Shown one piece after another: positions 1 to 7,890 of a stretch of DNA of 17,868 nt. The notes below the pieces were generated by a model that worked only from the letters and a program-made list of their open reading frames with translations, did no database searches and was not told the origin of the DNA. Both the position numbers and the translations under genes were made by a program. The DNA comes from Bordetella parapertussis (GTDB taxonomy: Bacteria; Pseudomonadota; Gammaproteobacteria; Burkholderiales; Burkholderiaceae_B): the NCBI GenBank assembly GCA_945911685.1, contig CAMEAW010000049.1:1-17868 (forward strand), given 5' to 3'. Position 1 is the stretch's first letter; each line of letters opens with the position of its first letter.

Positions 1-113
1 AAGGTACCAACGAAGAGTTGGGCAAGAAAATGCTAGCCGATTCGGGTCTGCCTATTATCAGCGCCGACACAATGGCTGATGCCGCAACCCGCGTTGTCGC
101 GGCGGCTAAATAA
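1..113 (+). CDS. sucC: Succinyl-CoA synthetase beta subunit, C-terminal end (partial)
   Basis: Only the last 36 codons are visible, in the frame beginning with the complete codon at position 3 and ending at the TAA at 111-113. The peptide ends with [17 protein letters not shown], then a short helix rich in A and V, which matches the end of the SucC ligase/CoA-binding domain (the family motif is GTN-x-E-x-GKK-x-L). SucC pairs with SucD to convert succinyl-CoA, ADP or GDP and phosphate into succinate, CoA and NTP in the TCA cycle. The sucD start follows after 19 bases, so the two are one operon. The 5' part lies outside the window. Identification rests on the short conserved tail plus the adjacent sucD. 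Confidence 0.9.
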   Translation, partial: GTNEELGKKMLADSGLPIISADTMADAATRVVAAAK

Positions 114-132
114 TTCTGCCAGGGATACTGAT

Positions 133-1014
133 ATGTCGATTCTGATTAACAAAGATACAAAAGTTATTACCCAGGGTATTACCGGTAAAACAGGTCAATA
201 CCATACGCGTACCTCGCGCGCTTATGCCAATGGCGAAGCGGCTTTTGTGGCGGGTGTGCATCCTAAAAAAGCCGGCGAAAATTTCGAAGGCATCCCGATT
301 TTTGCCTCGGTTAAAGATGCTAAGGCAGAGACGGGCGCCAACGTGTCGGTGATCTATGTGCCGCCTGCAGGTGCTGCAGCAGCCATCTGGGAAGGCATCG
401 AAGCCGAACTCGATTTGGTCATTTGCATCACCGAAGGCATCCCTGTCCGTGACTTGCTTGAGATCAAGTACCGCATGGCGAAAATGAACAGCAAAACGCT
501 GTTGTTAGGCCCCAATTGCCCAGGTTTGATCACACCTGACGAAATCAAGATTGGCATCATGCCCGGTCATATTCATCGTAAAGGCCGTGTGGGTATCGTC
601 AGCCGTTCGGGTACCTTGACCTACGAAGCTGTTGCACAAGTGACTGAACTTGGTTTAGGTCAGTCTAGTGCGGTGGGTATTGGTGGCGATCCAATCAATG
701 GCTTGAAACACATTGATGTACTCAAGTTGTTTAACGACGACCCTGATACCGATGCCGTCATCATGATCGGCGAAATCGGCGGCCCCGATGAAGTCAACGC
801 TGCCTTGTGGGCAAAAGAGAACATGAAAAAGCCGATGGTCGGCTTTATCGCTGGCGTGACAGCACCCGCTGGTAAACGTATGGGGCATGCTGGCGCACTG
901 ATTTCTGGTGGGGCCGACACGGCTGACGCTAAGCTTGAGATCATGGAAGCTTGCGGTATTCGTACGACCAAAAACCCTTCTGAAATGGGCAAGTTGCTGA
1001 AATCAGTTCTCTAG
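133..1014 (+). CDS. sucD: Succinyl-CoA synthetase alpha subunit
   Basis: A 293-residue protein, near the usual 289-290 residues. It forms the TCA-cycle succinyl-CoA ligase with SucC. Visible landmarks: an N-terminal CoA-binding Rossmann region (VITQGITGKTGQ, residues 11-22), VIYVPPAGAAAAIWEGIEA around 73-91, the ligase segment LLLGPNCPGLITPDE at 123-137, GRVGIVSRSGTLTYE at 151-165, and the active-site histidine that is phosphorylated, His252, in GKRMGHAGALISGG. The ATG at 133 is chosen because it has an AGGGA ribosome site at 122-126 and gives the standard N-terminus MSILINKDTK. An upstream in-frame ATG at 79 lies inside sucC and would add 18 atypical residues. An intrinsic terminator follows. 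Confidence 0.97.
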   Translation: MSILINKDTKVITQGITGKTGQYHTRTSRAYANGEAAFVAGVHPKKAGENFEGIPIFASVKDAKAETGANVSVIYVPPAGAAAAIWEGIEAELDLVICITEGIPVRDLLEIKYRMAKMNSKTLLLGPNCPGLITPDEIKIGIMPGHIHRKGRVGIVSRSGTLTYEAVAQVTELGLGQSSAVGIGGDPINGLKHIDVLKLFNDDPDTDAVIMIGEIGGPDEVNAALWAKENMKKPMVGFIAGVTAPAGKRMGHAGALISGGADTADAKLEIMEACGIRTTKNPSEMGKLLKSVL

Positions 1015-1039
1015 ATCGCAACGTTGCTAGCACCAAGCG

Positions 1040-1073
1040 CCGGCCTGCTTTTACAGCGGGTCGGTTTTTTTTT
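1040..1073 (+). terminator. Rho-independent terminator after sucCD
   Basis: The arm CCGGCCTGCT (1040-1049) pairs with AGCGGGTCGG (1055-1064), giving a ten-pair stem that includes two G-U pairs, with a five-base loop TTTAC. A run of nine T follows at 1065-1073. It begins 25 bases after the sucD stop and separates the suc operon from the hem genes. Confidence 0.9.
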
Positions 1074-1112
1074 GCTGTCCGTGTTCAAATCGAGTTGTTC
1101 GAACCTCTTTGG

Positions 1113-1235
1113 ATGTCATCGATGACAACGCCACAACCCTCGCCACCGCAACGCGGCCAAACAATTTTGCAACGCTTGATGTTGCTTGCAGCCATCGGAA
1201 TTGTTGCGACCGTTATTTTTAATTATCTGCGTTAA
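1113..1235 (+). CDS. Possible 40-residue single-helix membrane peptide upstream of hemC
   Basis: A short open frame from ATG 1113 to TAA 1233-1235 encodes a peptide with a polar, proline-rich N-terminus ([16 protein letters not shown]). A hydrophobic segment [15 protein letters not shown] then ends in a short NYLR tail. This is the layout of a one-helix inner-membrane miniprotein with an N-terminal basic flank. A second ATG at 1122 is preceded by GGA at 1111-1113 and may be the real start; neither start has a strong ribosome site. It ends 16 bases before hemC. No family is recognised. An antisense frame covering this region is judged a shadow of hemC. Conservation between relatives would decide whether it is real. 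Confidence 0.4.
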   Translation: MSSMTTPQPSPPQRGQTILQRLMLLAAIGIVATVIFNYLR

Positions 1236-1251
1236 AGGTTTGTTTCGATTG

Positions 1252-2196
1252 ATGCCTCGCCATTTGACGATCGCCACGCGCGCCAGCAGACTTGCCCTTT
1301 GGCAGGCCGAGCATGTGCAGGCTCGGTTGCACCTCTTGTATCCAGAGATGCAAGTCGATTTATTAAAATTAAGTACCCGTGGTGATGAGATTTTGGATCG
1401 TAGCCTTTCAAAGGTGGGCGGTAAAGGCCTGTTTGTTAAAGAGCTTGAAAATGCACTGCTCGATGGACGTGCCGACCTCGCGGTGCACTCGCTCAAAGAC
1501 ATGCCGGTTGATATGCCCGTCCCATTTGAGTTGTCAACGATCTTGACACGCGCCGATTGCCGAGACGCCTTTGTGTCAAACCATTTTGCGACGCTGGCCG
1601 ACTTACCCGAGGGGGCCGTAGTGGGCACCTCAAGCTTGCGGCGCGAGGCGCAGTTGCGCGCGCGGTTTCCACAGCTCAAGATTGAGCCTTTGCGTGGCAA
1701 CTTGGATACCCGTTTGGCCAAGCTAGATGCAGGTGGCTATTCTGCGATCATTTTGGCCGCCGCTGGTCTTGAGCGGCTTGGGTTGGCGCAAAGGATTCGT
1801 CATTGCCTTGCTGTCGACGACTCCTTGCCTGCTGCAGGGCAAGGTGCGTTGGGCATTGAGATTTTAAAGAGGCGTTCTGACTTACTTGAAATTCTGGCAC
1901 CACTTTCTTGTCACGAAACCACCGCCTGTGCGTTAGCCGAACGCGCCGTGTCTCGCGCCTTGGGGGGCTCTTGTCAGGTGCCTTTGGCGGCCTACGCGTC
2001 TATCCAAGGGCAGCAGTTGACGATTCGAGCGCTTGTCGCTACGCCCGACGGTAAAACTATTTACAGAGCTCAGGCGGCTGGCCCGGCGCCAGAAGCCTTA
2101 AGTCTGGGCTTGCAGGTGGCTCAAGATTTGCAAGCTCAGGGCGCTTCGGTCATTTTGGCTAATCTGGCCGCGACGAACGAACTCAACACCCCTTAG
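1252..2196 (+). CDS. hemC: Hydroxymethylbilane synthase (porphobilinogen deaminase)
   Basis: A 314-residue cytosolic enzyme, against 313 in E. coli, that joins four porphobilinogen units into hydroxymethylbilane for heme and siroheme. Visible motifs: [12 protein letters not shown] at 8-19, [11 protein letters not shown] at 57-67, HSLKDMP at 79-85 with catalytic Asp83, [16 protein letters not shown] at 125-140, LRGNLDTRL at 147-155, [10 protein letters not shown] at 194-203, and the dipyrromethane-cofactor cysteine Cys241 in [13 protein letters not shown]. The ATG at 1252 gives the family N-terminus; the in-frame ATG at 1186 would add 22 hydrophobic residues that do not belong. The ribosome site is weak: AAAGG at 1234-1238 is 13 bases away, and its first bases fall in the stop of the upstream small frame, so coupling is possible. 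Confidence 0.96.
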   Translation: MPRHLTIATRASRLALWQAEHVQARLHLLYPEMQVDLLKLSTRGDEILDRSLSKVGGKGLFVKELENALLDGRADLAVHSLKDMPVDMPVPFELSTILTRADCRDAFVSNHFATLADLPEGAVVGTSSLRREAQLRARFPQLKIEPLRGNLDTRLAKLDAGGYSAIILAAAGLERLGLAQRIRHCLAVDDSLPAAGQGALGIEILKRRSDLLEILAPLSCHETTACALAERAVSRALGGSCQVPLAAYASIQGQQLTIRALVATPDGKTIYRAQAAGPAPEALSLGLQVAQDLQAQGASVILANLAATNELNTP

Positions 2197-2201
2197 GGTC
2201 C

Positions 2202-3008
2202 ATGACACGCGCGCACGCCACTGCGATTTTGACTCGACCGGCTGGGCGCAACACGGCACTTGTGCGGGCCCTCGGTCAACGGGGGTGGTCTGTGCTCGAA
2301 TGCCCCGCGCTCGAGATTCAATCGGTCCCATCGCTACCCGCAGGCGTGTTGCCTCGCCCAGAGGCGTTTGACTTAGTGGTCTTTGTCAGTCGGGCAGCGG
2401 TGGCGGGTTACAAGCGGCAACTCCCTGAACATTTTGTGTGGCCTCGTGAAGTTCAGAGCGCGTGTATGGGGCCCGTGACAGCTGGGGCGGTGCAGCGCGC
2501 CTTCGGTACGGATTTGGCGGTTTTGCACCCAGAGGGTGCCGCCTCGCAAGACTCCGAGGCGCTTTGGCCACTCATTTTGGCTCAACCGACCTTGCCACGC
2601 AGCGTCTTGATTTTGCGGGGGCAAGACGGACGTGAGTGGCTTAGCGAGAAACTAGCAGCTTTAGGCATTGCTGTAACTGTGCAGCAAACCTATCAGCGCG
2701 AGATCGCCTCATGGCCAGAGCCACTGTGCCTGTCACTGCGAGCGCAAGCGGCTGCGGAGGGGCAGGCGGTTTGGCTATTGACAAGCGGTCATGGTATCGA
2801 AGCCATCGTACAAAAACTGGCTGAACTGAAGCTTCTGCCATGGTTCGAACGCTCTGCTTTTATCTTCACACACGAGCGCCTGCGAGGCGTTCTTGGTAAA
2901 GCCCTTGGGCGCGAGTTCGGGCAGCTCTGTCACGCTGTGGCAAGCCCCGAGGATGAGGCCATTGTGTTGTGTTTTGATCAAATTACTAGCCAACTTGAAC
3001 AGACTTAA
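2202..3008 (+). CDS. hemD: Uroporphyrinogen-III synthase
   Basis: A 268-residue HEM4-family protein that inverts ring D of hydroxymethylbilane and closes it to uroporphyrinogen III. This family has few invariant residues. Recognition rests on the N-terminal TRPAGRNTALVRALGQRGW with the CPALEIQ strand, the central VLILRGQDGREWLSEKLAALG followed by QQTYQRE, and WLLTSGHGIEAI in the second lobe. The gene starts five bases after the hemC stop, with AGGG of the stop region acting as a close ribosome site. The position directly between hemC and hemX is the classical order and strongly supports the call. Confidence 0.92.
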   Translation: MTRAHATAILTRPAGRNTALVRALGQRGWSVLECPALEIQSVPSLPAGVLPRPEAFDLVVFVSRAAVAGYKRQLPEHFVWPREVQSACMGPVTAGAVQRAFGTDLAVLHPEGAASQDSEALWPLILAQPTLPRSVLILRGQDGREWLSEKLAALGIAVTVQQTYQREIASWPEPLCLSLRAQAAAEGQAVWLLTSGHGIEAIVQKLAELKLLPWFERSAFIFTHERLRGVLGKALGREFGQLCHAVASPEDEAIVLCFDQITSQLEQT

Positions 3009-3043
3009 TGCATTGAAAATGCACGTTTAAGCGGGGCAACGAC

Positions 3044-3049
3044 TACAAT
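3044..3049 (+). promoter_or_regulatory. Possible -10 element placed for a leaderless hemX transcript
   Basis: TACAAT lies six bases before the hemX ATG at 3056, so transcription would start at or next to the start codon. The bases between (ACGGGT) are not a convincing ribosome site. No good -35 box exists at normal spacing: TTGAAA at 3013-3018 is 25 bases away. Suggestive only. Confidence 0.3.
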
Positions 3050-3055
3050 ACGGGT

Positions 3056-4327
3056 ATGACAGAATCCATCCCTTCGCCCCAGCCGTCAGCCCAAGCCGAG
3101 CAGGCTAAGCCAGCATCGGCCTCTGCAAGCACGACCCCTGAGTTCGCCTCACGGTTTCGGCGCAAAAAGACTGGTCCCTCGTGGTCGGTCACGTTGATGC
3201 TCGTTTTTTTATTGCTTGCCGTGATGATCGCAGCCTGGGCCTGGTTTGCGCAAAAGCGTTTTGATCGCACTGGGCGAGAAGTCGCCACCCAGGTGCAGGA
3301 TTTTACGGCTCAGTTAATTGAAACCAAACGTGAAGCCAAACAGGCACTCAGCCTCGTTGAGGGGCAGGCCAAGCTGATCGTTAACCTTCAGCAGTCACTC
3401 GCCGAAGCAAAAGGTCAGTATGAAGGGCTCGAAGAGGCGTGGGCCAGCTTCAATAAAGGCATGGAAGACTCGATGCTTGCAAACGACATCGAGCGCCTCG
3501 TGACCTTGGCCAGTCAGCAGTTGCGTTTGGCAAGCAATGTCAATAATGCAGTGATGGCGCTTGAAACCGCACTATCAACGCTGGTGCGTGCTGATCGGCC
3601 GCGTTTCGCAGCCGTGCGACGTGCTATCAGTGCAGACCTCGATCGCTTGCGCTCGGTGCCGCTGATTGACGTCAGCGCGCTTTCCGTGCGACTTGAAACC
3701 CTAGCTACTTTAATCGGTCGCGCACCGTTGTTGGTGCCCGATGCCGCGGTACCTAAAATTGTGGCGATTAGTGCGTCGGGGCTTCCGGTTACCACAGCGC
3801 AACCAGTCGCAGCTTCACCGGATGCCGCACAAAAGGGTGCCGTAGCAGCTGCTGAGACGGTGCAAGCAGCTGCGCCGACTACTGCTTCGGCGGCAACACC
3901 CACCGCCGAGGTTTGGTGGGATAGCGCGTGGCGCAAGACCGTTGTGTGGTCTAAAGCAGTGGCAGTCTTCGCAGCCAAAGAATTAGCAAGTGTTGTGAGC
4001 ATTCAGCGCGTGACAGATGCCAACGCGTTACTGATGTCACCCGAACAGGGTGCGCAGCTGCGCGCAAACTTACGCACCAGAGTGTTGACGGCGCAGATGG
4101 CCTTGCTCATGCATCAGCCCTCAGTCTGGCGCGCCGAAATCGCGAGTATCGAGGCTTCGTTGGCTGCCCGTTACGACCCTAAAGCGGTCGACACGGTAGC
4201 GGCGCTTCGCTTGTTACGTGAGCTTGCCGCTGTACCGGTCTCTGCGGCGCTACCCGACATGAGCGATAGTATTGCCGCTCTCGAGGCCGTGCGTTTGCAA
4301 GAGCCCAATAACAAAAGCGAGAATTAA
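3056..4327 (+). CDS. hemX: HemX, inner-membrane protein of the heme operon
   Basis: A 423-residue protein of the HemX family (Pfam HemX). It has a cytoplasmic, low-complexity N-terminus (1-43), one transmembrane helix at about 44-65 (VTLMLVFLLLAVMIAAWAWF), and a long coiled-coil-prone stretch at about 70-125 (ETKREAKQALSLVEGQ...LQQSLAEAK). The periplasmic helical domain follows, including DIERLVTLASQQLRLASNV around 145. An Ala/Thr/Pro-rich linker at about 245-285 interrupts it. Such proteins are often labelled uroporphyrin-III C-methyltransferase, but no SAM-binding methyltransferase motif is visible, so that name is not used. The exact role is unknown; it probably organises heme enzymes at the membrane with HemY. 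The stop is two bases before hemY. Confidence 0.9.
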   Translation: MTESIPSPQPSAQAEQAKPASASASTTPEFASRFRRKKTGPSWSVTLMLVFLLLAVMIAAWAWFAQKRFDRTGREVATQVQDFTAQLIETKREAKQALSLVEGQAKLIVNLQQSLAEAKGQYEGLEEAWASFNKGMEDSMLANDIERLVTLASQQLRLASNVNNAVMALETALSTLVRADRPRFAAVRRAISADLDRLRSVPLIDVSALSVRLETLATLIGRAPLLVPDAAVPKIVAISASGLPVTTAQPVAASPDAAQKGAVAAAETVQAAAPTTASAATPTAEVWWDSAWRKTVVWSKAVAVFAAKELASVVSIQRVTDANALLMSPEQGAQLRANLRTRVLTAQMALLMHQPSVWRAEIASIEASLAARYDPKAVDTVAALRLLRELAAVPVSAALPDMSDSIAALEAVRLQEPNNKSEN

Positions 4328-4329
4328 GT

Positions 4330-5931
4330 ATGCGGACTTGGTTCTGGACGCTGCTCTTAATTACGGTTGCCGTGGTGCTGGCCGTCGCGCTACGCGAAAA
4401 TACGGGTCAAGTTTTGATCATGTTAAACACCTGGCGCATCCAGGTGTCGTTTGCCTTTGCCGTATTGGTGCTGGTCGCGAGTTTCGTTTTTCTGTACGTC
4501 GCGTTACGTGCGCTATCTTGGTTTACCAATATTCCCATGCGGGTGCGCGAGTGGCATGGTCGCAGACAAGTGCGGCGTGATCACGAACTTCTTGAGCAAG
4601 GCTGGACTGAATTGCTTGAAGGGCGCTACTCAAACGCCGAAAAAGATCTCACCAAACTTTTAGATCAAACGCGTAGCGCCAATCGCCAAGTGTTAGCCGG
4701 CTTATCGGCCGCGCGTGCGGCGCATGCCTTGGGCGAGTATCTCAGGCGAGATAAATTACTTGCGCTCGCCAAAGACAAGGCGGGCCACGACACTGGCCTG
4801 AGTGAGGCCGTGGCAACTGCCGCCGCTGATCTGTATTTGGATCAAGGGTTGGCCCAGCAGGCGCTTGATGTGCTCTTGCCACTCCAGCAAGCCGGTGCCC
4901 GACACGTACACACCTTGCGTTTGCTGTTGCGTGCTTATCGTCAACTTGGCCGCTCGGATCAGGTGTTTGTGTTGGCGCGTACCTTAAGTCGGCGTAAAGC
5001 TTTACCGGTGATCGAGGCGCGTGCATTGATTGAAACCGCGGCGGCTGCGCGTTTGCGTGAAACCTTACACTCGGGCGATTGGCAAAAAATCTGGAAAGAT
5101 CTGAAATTAGACGAGCGAACACTGCCTGAGGTTGCTTTGGCTGGGGCTGCGGCTTTTGAGGCTGCGGGTCAGTCGCCAGAGGCCTCAAAGATTCTAGAGG
5201 CCGCTCTTGAGCGCGAGCTCGATCCGCGTTTGCTTGAGGCGTACGCGCGCTGCGAGCCCTCGCAGGTGGCGCGTCGACTCGAAAAAACTGAAGGTTGGTT
5301 GCAAAAGACCCCCGAAGCGCCCGAGCTACTGACGACCTTAGGCAATCTTTGTTTGTCAGGTCAGCTGTGGGGTCAGGCTGAGCGGTATCTCACCCGTAGC
5401 TTGGCGCGTCGCAGCGACGCGCGTGTGCATGCGTTATTGGCTAGTTTGTTTGATAAGCTTGAGCGGCCCCAAGAGGCGGCTACGCAATGGCGTTTAGCGA
5501 CGGCAGTCGGTACTGTTTTGCCCGTGCTACTCACTGACTCTCACCTACCTGCAGCGGATGTTGATTCAGACCCCGGCGTATTTCATGCCGAGGGCTTAGC
5601 TTACTTAACGGATAGTGGGTTTCCGGTGGATTGGGCCAAAGACGTGTCTGGCTCAGGCGCCACCCTCGGCGTTGGCGGCACCGATGTTCAGGGGGCTTCT
5701 GCCTCAGGTGCGTATACGCCTTCACCCCCTAATGAATTTGATGAGTACTTTGACAGCGCCCCGATCGCGCACTTGGCCGAACCGGCTGCTGTGTCGGCTT
5801 ATGCTGGACACAGCGCACGTGCCGAGAATGCAAACGCTTCAGTTTTGCCACCTGCCGCGCAAAGTGGTGAGCATACCGACTCGTCAGCACCGCCACCCGT
5901 CTCAATCAGCGGCGAACGCACAAAAAGTTAA
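4330..5931 (+). CDS. hemY: HemY, TPR membrane protein of heme synthesis
   Basis: A 533-residue protein with two N-terminal transmembrane helices (about 3-21 and 38-60), the HemY_N region (LSWFTNIPMRVREWHGRRQ), then TPR-like helical pairs up to about 400 (for example ELLEGRYSNAEKDLTKLLDQ, GLAQQALDVLLPLQQAG, GQLWGQAERYLTRSL). This is the proteobacterial HemY of the hemCDXY operon, not the Gram-positive protoporphyrinogen oxidase of the same name. E. coli HemY is about 398 residues; here an extra C-terminal tail of about 130 residues, rich in Ser, Ala, Pro, Gly and Asp, follows the last TPR and looks disordered. Two bases separate it from hemX, so translation is probably coupled. Confidence 0.92.
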   Translation: MRTWFWTLLLITVAVVLAVALRENTGQVLIMLNTWRIQVSFAFAVLVLVASFVFLYVALRALSWFTNIPMRVREWHGRRQVRRDHELLEQGWTELLEGRYSNAEKDLTKLLDQTRSANRQVLAGLSAARAAHALGEYLRRDKLLALAKDKAGHDTGLSEAVATAAADLYLDQGLAQQALDVLLPLQQAGARHVHTLRLLLRAYRQLGRSDQVFVLARTLSRRKALPVIEARALIETAAAARLRETLHSGDWQKIWKDLKLDERTLPEVALAGAAAFEAAGQSPEASKILEAALERELDPRLLEAYARCEPSQVARRLEKTEGWLQKTPEAPELLTTLGNLCLSGQLWGQAERYLTRSLARRSDARVHALLASLFDKLERPQEAATQWRLATAVGTVLPVLLTDSHLPAADVDSDPGVFHAEGLAYLTDSGFPVDWAKDVSGSGATLGVGGTDVQGASASGAYTPSPPNEFDEYFDSAPIAHLAEPAAVSAYAGHSARAENANASVLPPAAQSGEHTDSSAPPPVSISGERTKS

Positions 5932-5960
5932 TTTGTCATTTCAAAGATCAGGATTCAAAC

Positions 5961-6659
5961 ATGACCACCTATGCAGTAGATGCACCGAGTATCGTTGGCC
6001 TACCAATTATGGGAAGCGATGACTTGTTTCCGGTTAGACGCGTGTACTGTGTCGGCCGTAATTATGCTGAGCATGCAAAAGAAATGGGCTTCACCGGTCG
6101 TGAAGATCCTTTCTTTTTCTGTAAGCCAGCCGATGCCTTAGTGGCGATCCCCGCAGGCAAACCAGGTCAAATCCCGTATCCCTCTAAAACGGCAAACTTG
6201 CACTACGAGATGGAACTTGTCGTGGCGCTGGGCAGTGGTGGCGTGAATATTCCCGTCGATCAGGCTAACGAATGCGTGTTTGGTTATGCACTCGGCCTCG
6301 ATATGACACGCCGTGATTTGCAAAACGAATGCAAAAAACAAGGTCGCCCTTGGGAGATCGGTAAAGGCTTTGACGCCTCGGGCCCGATTGGCCCGATTCA
6401 TCCTCGCGCACTCACGGGCACCTTGTCGCAGGGCAGTATCACGCTCTCAGTGAACGGTGTTCAAAAGCAGACAAGCGACCTGTCGCAAATGATCTGGAAC
6501 ATTCCAGAGAGCATTGCCTACTTGTCAGGCTTGTTTGAATTAAAAGCCGGCGATTTGATTTTTAGCGGCACGCCTGAGGGTGTGGGTGCCGTGGTAAAAG
6601 GCGACAAGATGATTGGCCATGTCGCGGGTTTGGGTGAGTTTGAAGTACACGTGGTTTAA
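5961..6659 (+). CDS. FAH-family hydrolase, fumarylpyruvate hydrolase-like
   Basis: A 232-residue cytosolic hydrolase of the fumarylacetoacetate hydrolase fold, which splits a C-C bond of beta-diketo acids using a divalent metal. Metal ligands are in place: Glu83 and Glu85 in LHYEMELV and Asp114 in GLDMTRRDLQ. His38 and Glu41 (NYAEHAKEMG) match the catalytic His-Glu dyad, and Lys135 lies in IGKGFDASGP. The start LPIMGSDDLFPVRRVYCVGRNY and the length closely recall NagK-type fumarylpyruvate hydrolases of gentisate breakdown, but no gentisate genes are in view, so the substrate is open; oxaloacetate or acylpyruvate activity is also possible. It has an AGGA ribosome site at 5950-5953 and starts 29 bases after hemY. 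It ends tail-to-tail with the CoA-transferase. Confidence 0.9.
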   Translation: MTTYAVDAPSIVGLPIMGSDDLFPVRRVYCVGRNYAEHAKEMGFTGREDPFFFCKPADALVAIPAGKPGQIPYPSKTANLHYEMELVVALGSGGVNIPVDQANECVFGYALGLDMTRRDLQNECKKQGRPWEIGKGFDASGPIGPIHPRALTGTLSQGSITLSVNGVQKQTSDLSQMIWNIPESIAYLSGLFELKAGDLIFSGTPEGVGAVVKGDKMIGHVAGLGEFEVHVV

Positions 6660-7846
6660 ATCACGCCTCGTGCTTTCCAGTCGGCTTGTTGCGAGGCGCT
6701 GATACCCAAAGACTCTAAAACTTCGGTTGTGTGTTGCCCAAGCGAGGGCGCAGCCCGAGTAATCTGCCCCGGCGTTTTGCTGAGTTTAGGTACGATGCCA
6801 GGCACCTGCACCACTGAGCCATCGGCCAGCGTGGCATTTAAAATCATATCGCGCGCTTGGTAGTGCGGATCGTTTGCAATATCTGCGGCATCATAGCTTT
6901 TACCGGCTGGCACGCCTGCGGCATTCATGGCCGTTAAGACATCATCGAGTGAATGTTGCCCGGTGTAGGCAGAAATCGCAGCGTCGATTAAATCAGAATG
7001 TTCAGCACGCCCCGTGTTACGGGCGAGCTTTGGATCGTTTGCTAAATCTGTACGACCAATCATTTCCATTAACCGTTTATAGATGCTGTCACCATTACCG
7101 GCAATCAATGCGTATTTGCCGTCTTTGCATAAATAAGCGTTGGTGGGTGCAATGCCGGGCATGCTCGCGCCCGAAGGTTGACGAATCGCACCAAACTTAG
7201 AATACTCAGGCAATACGCTTTCAAGCATATTGAAAACAGATTCGTACAACGCGACATCAACCTCTTGCCCGACACCGCCTTGTTGCTCGCGGTGGCGCAA
7301 GGCCATCAAGACGCCGATCACACCGTGCAGACCTGATAAGGTGTCGCCAATCGAAACGCCCGTGCGTACCGGAGGGCGTCCGGGTTCACCCGTGAGGTAG
7401 CGTAAACCACCCATCGCTTCGCCAATTACACCAAATCCAGGGCGATCTTTATAGGGGCCAGTCTGCCCATAGCCTGACACACGCAGCATGATTAATTTAG
7501 GATTAATGGCATGCAAGTCTTTAAAGCCGATGCCCCATTTTTCGAGGGCGCCGGGCCGAAAATTCTCAATCACAATATCGGCATCTTTGGCCAACTGACG
7601 AATGATGTCTTGGCCTTCGGGTTCGCGCAGATTCAGCGTGATCGAGCGCTTGTTACGCGCATGTGCAGCCCACCAAACCGAAGTGCCATCATGCAGCATG
7701 CGCCAGGTGCGCAAGGGATCACCGGTTTCTGGGGGTTCAACTTTGATGACGTCAGCACCAAATTCACCTAGCATTTTTGAAGCGAAGGGGCCGGCGATGA
7801 GTTGCCCAAGTTCAATGACCCGCAGGCCGCTTAAAGGAAGTGTCAT
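6656..7846 (-). CDS. CaiB/BaiF family (class III) CoA-transferase
   Basis: A 396-residue enzyme of the formyl-CoA transferase family, which moves CoA between carboxylic acids through an aspartyl-CoA intermediate. Seen: the N-terminus LSGLRVIELGQLIAGPFASK with LGEFGADVIKVEPPETGDPLR, the NKRSITLNLREPEGQ segment, ENFRPGALEKWGIG, VSGYGQTGPYKDRPGF, and the active-site Asp168 in GVSIGDTLSGL. The glycine loop GNGDSIYKRL is also present. The substrate cannot be read from sequence; the nearby LeuC/LeuD pair hints at a branched or methylated dicarboxylate. The gene is last of a - strand run after leuD, and the leader holds the repeat array at 7891-8029. No Shine-Dalgarno sequence precedes the ATG. Its stop shares TTAA (6656-6659) with the opposing hydrolase gene. 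Confidence 0.93.
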   Translation of the reverse strand: MTLPLSGLRVIELGQLIAGPFASKMLGEFGADVIKVEPPETGDPLRTWRMLHDGTSVWWAAHARNKRSITLNLREPEGQDIIRQLAKDADIVIENFRPGALEKWGIGFKDLHAINPKLIMLRVSGYGQTGPYKDRPGFGVIGEAMGGLRYLTGEPGRPPVRTGVSIGDTLSGLHGVIGVLMALRHREQQGGVGQEVDVALYESVFNMLESVLPEYSKFGAIRQPSGASMPGIAPTNAYLCKDGKYALIAGNGDSIYKRLMEMIGRTDLANDPKLARNTGRAEHSDLIDAAISAYTGQHSLDDVLTAMNAAGVPAGKSYDAADIANDPHYQARDMILNATLADGSVVQVPGIVPKLSKTPGQITRAAPSLGQHTTEVLESLGISASQQADWKARGVI

Positions 7847-7890
7847 AGTGTGAGGATTTAATGTGTCTGCTAAGAATAAGCGCTGGGTTG

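Noticed and set aside
79..132. N-terminal extension of sucD from the ATG at 79
   Set aside because: It lies within sucC, adds 18 atypical residues and lacks support; ATG 133 has a ribosome site and the family N-terminus.
1116..1721. 201-residue open frame on the - strand over hemC
   Set aside because: Composition is that of an antisense shadow (Arg/Ser/Cys-rich, no domain); hemC on the + strand is certain.
3514..4002. 162-residue open frame on the - strand over hemX
   Set aside because: Ala/Thr/Ser-rich shadow of the hemX Ala-rich linker, with no ribosome site or recognisable domain.
3056..4327. HemX as uroporphyrin-III C-methyltransferase
   Set aside because: This name is a common database label, but no SAM-binding motif is visible and the protein is a membrane-anchored coiled-coil protein.
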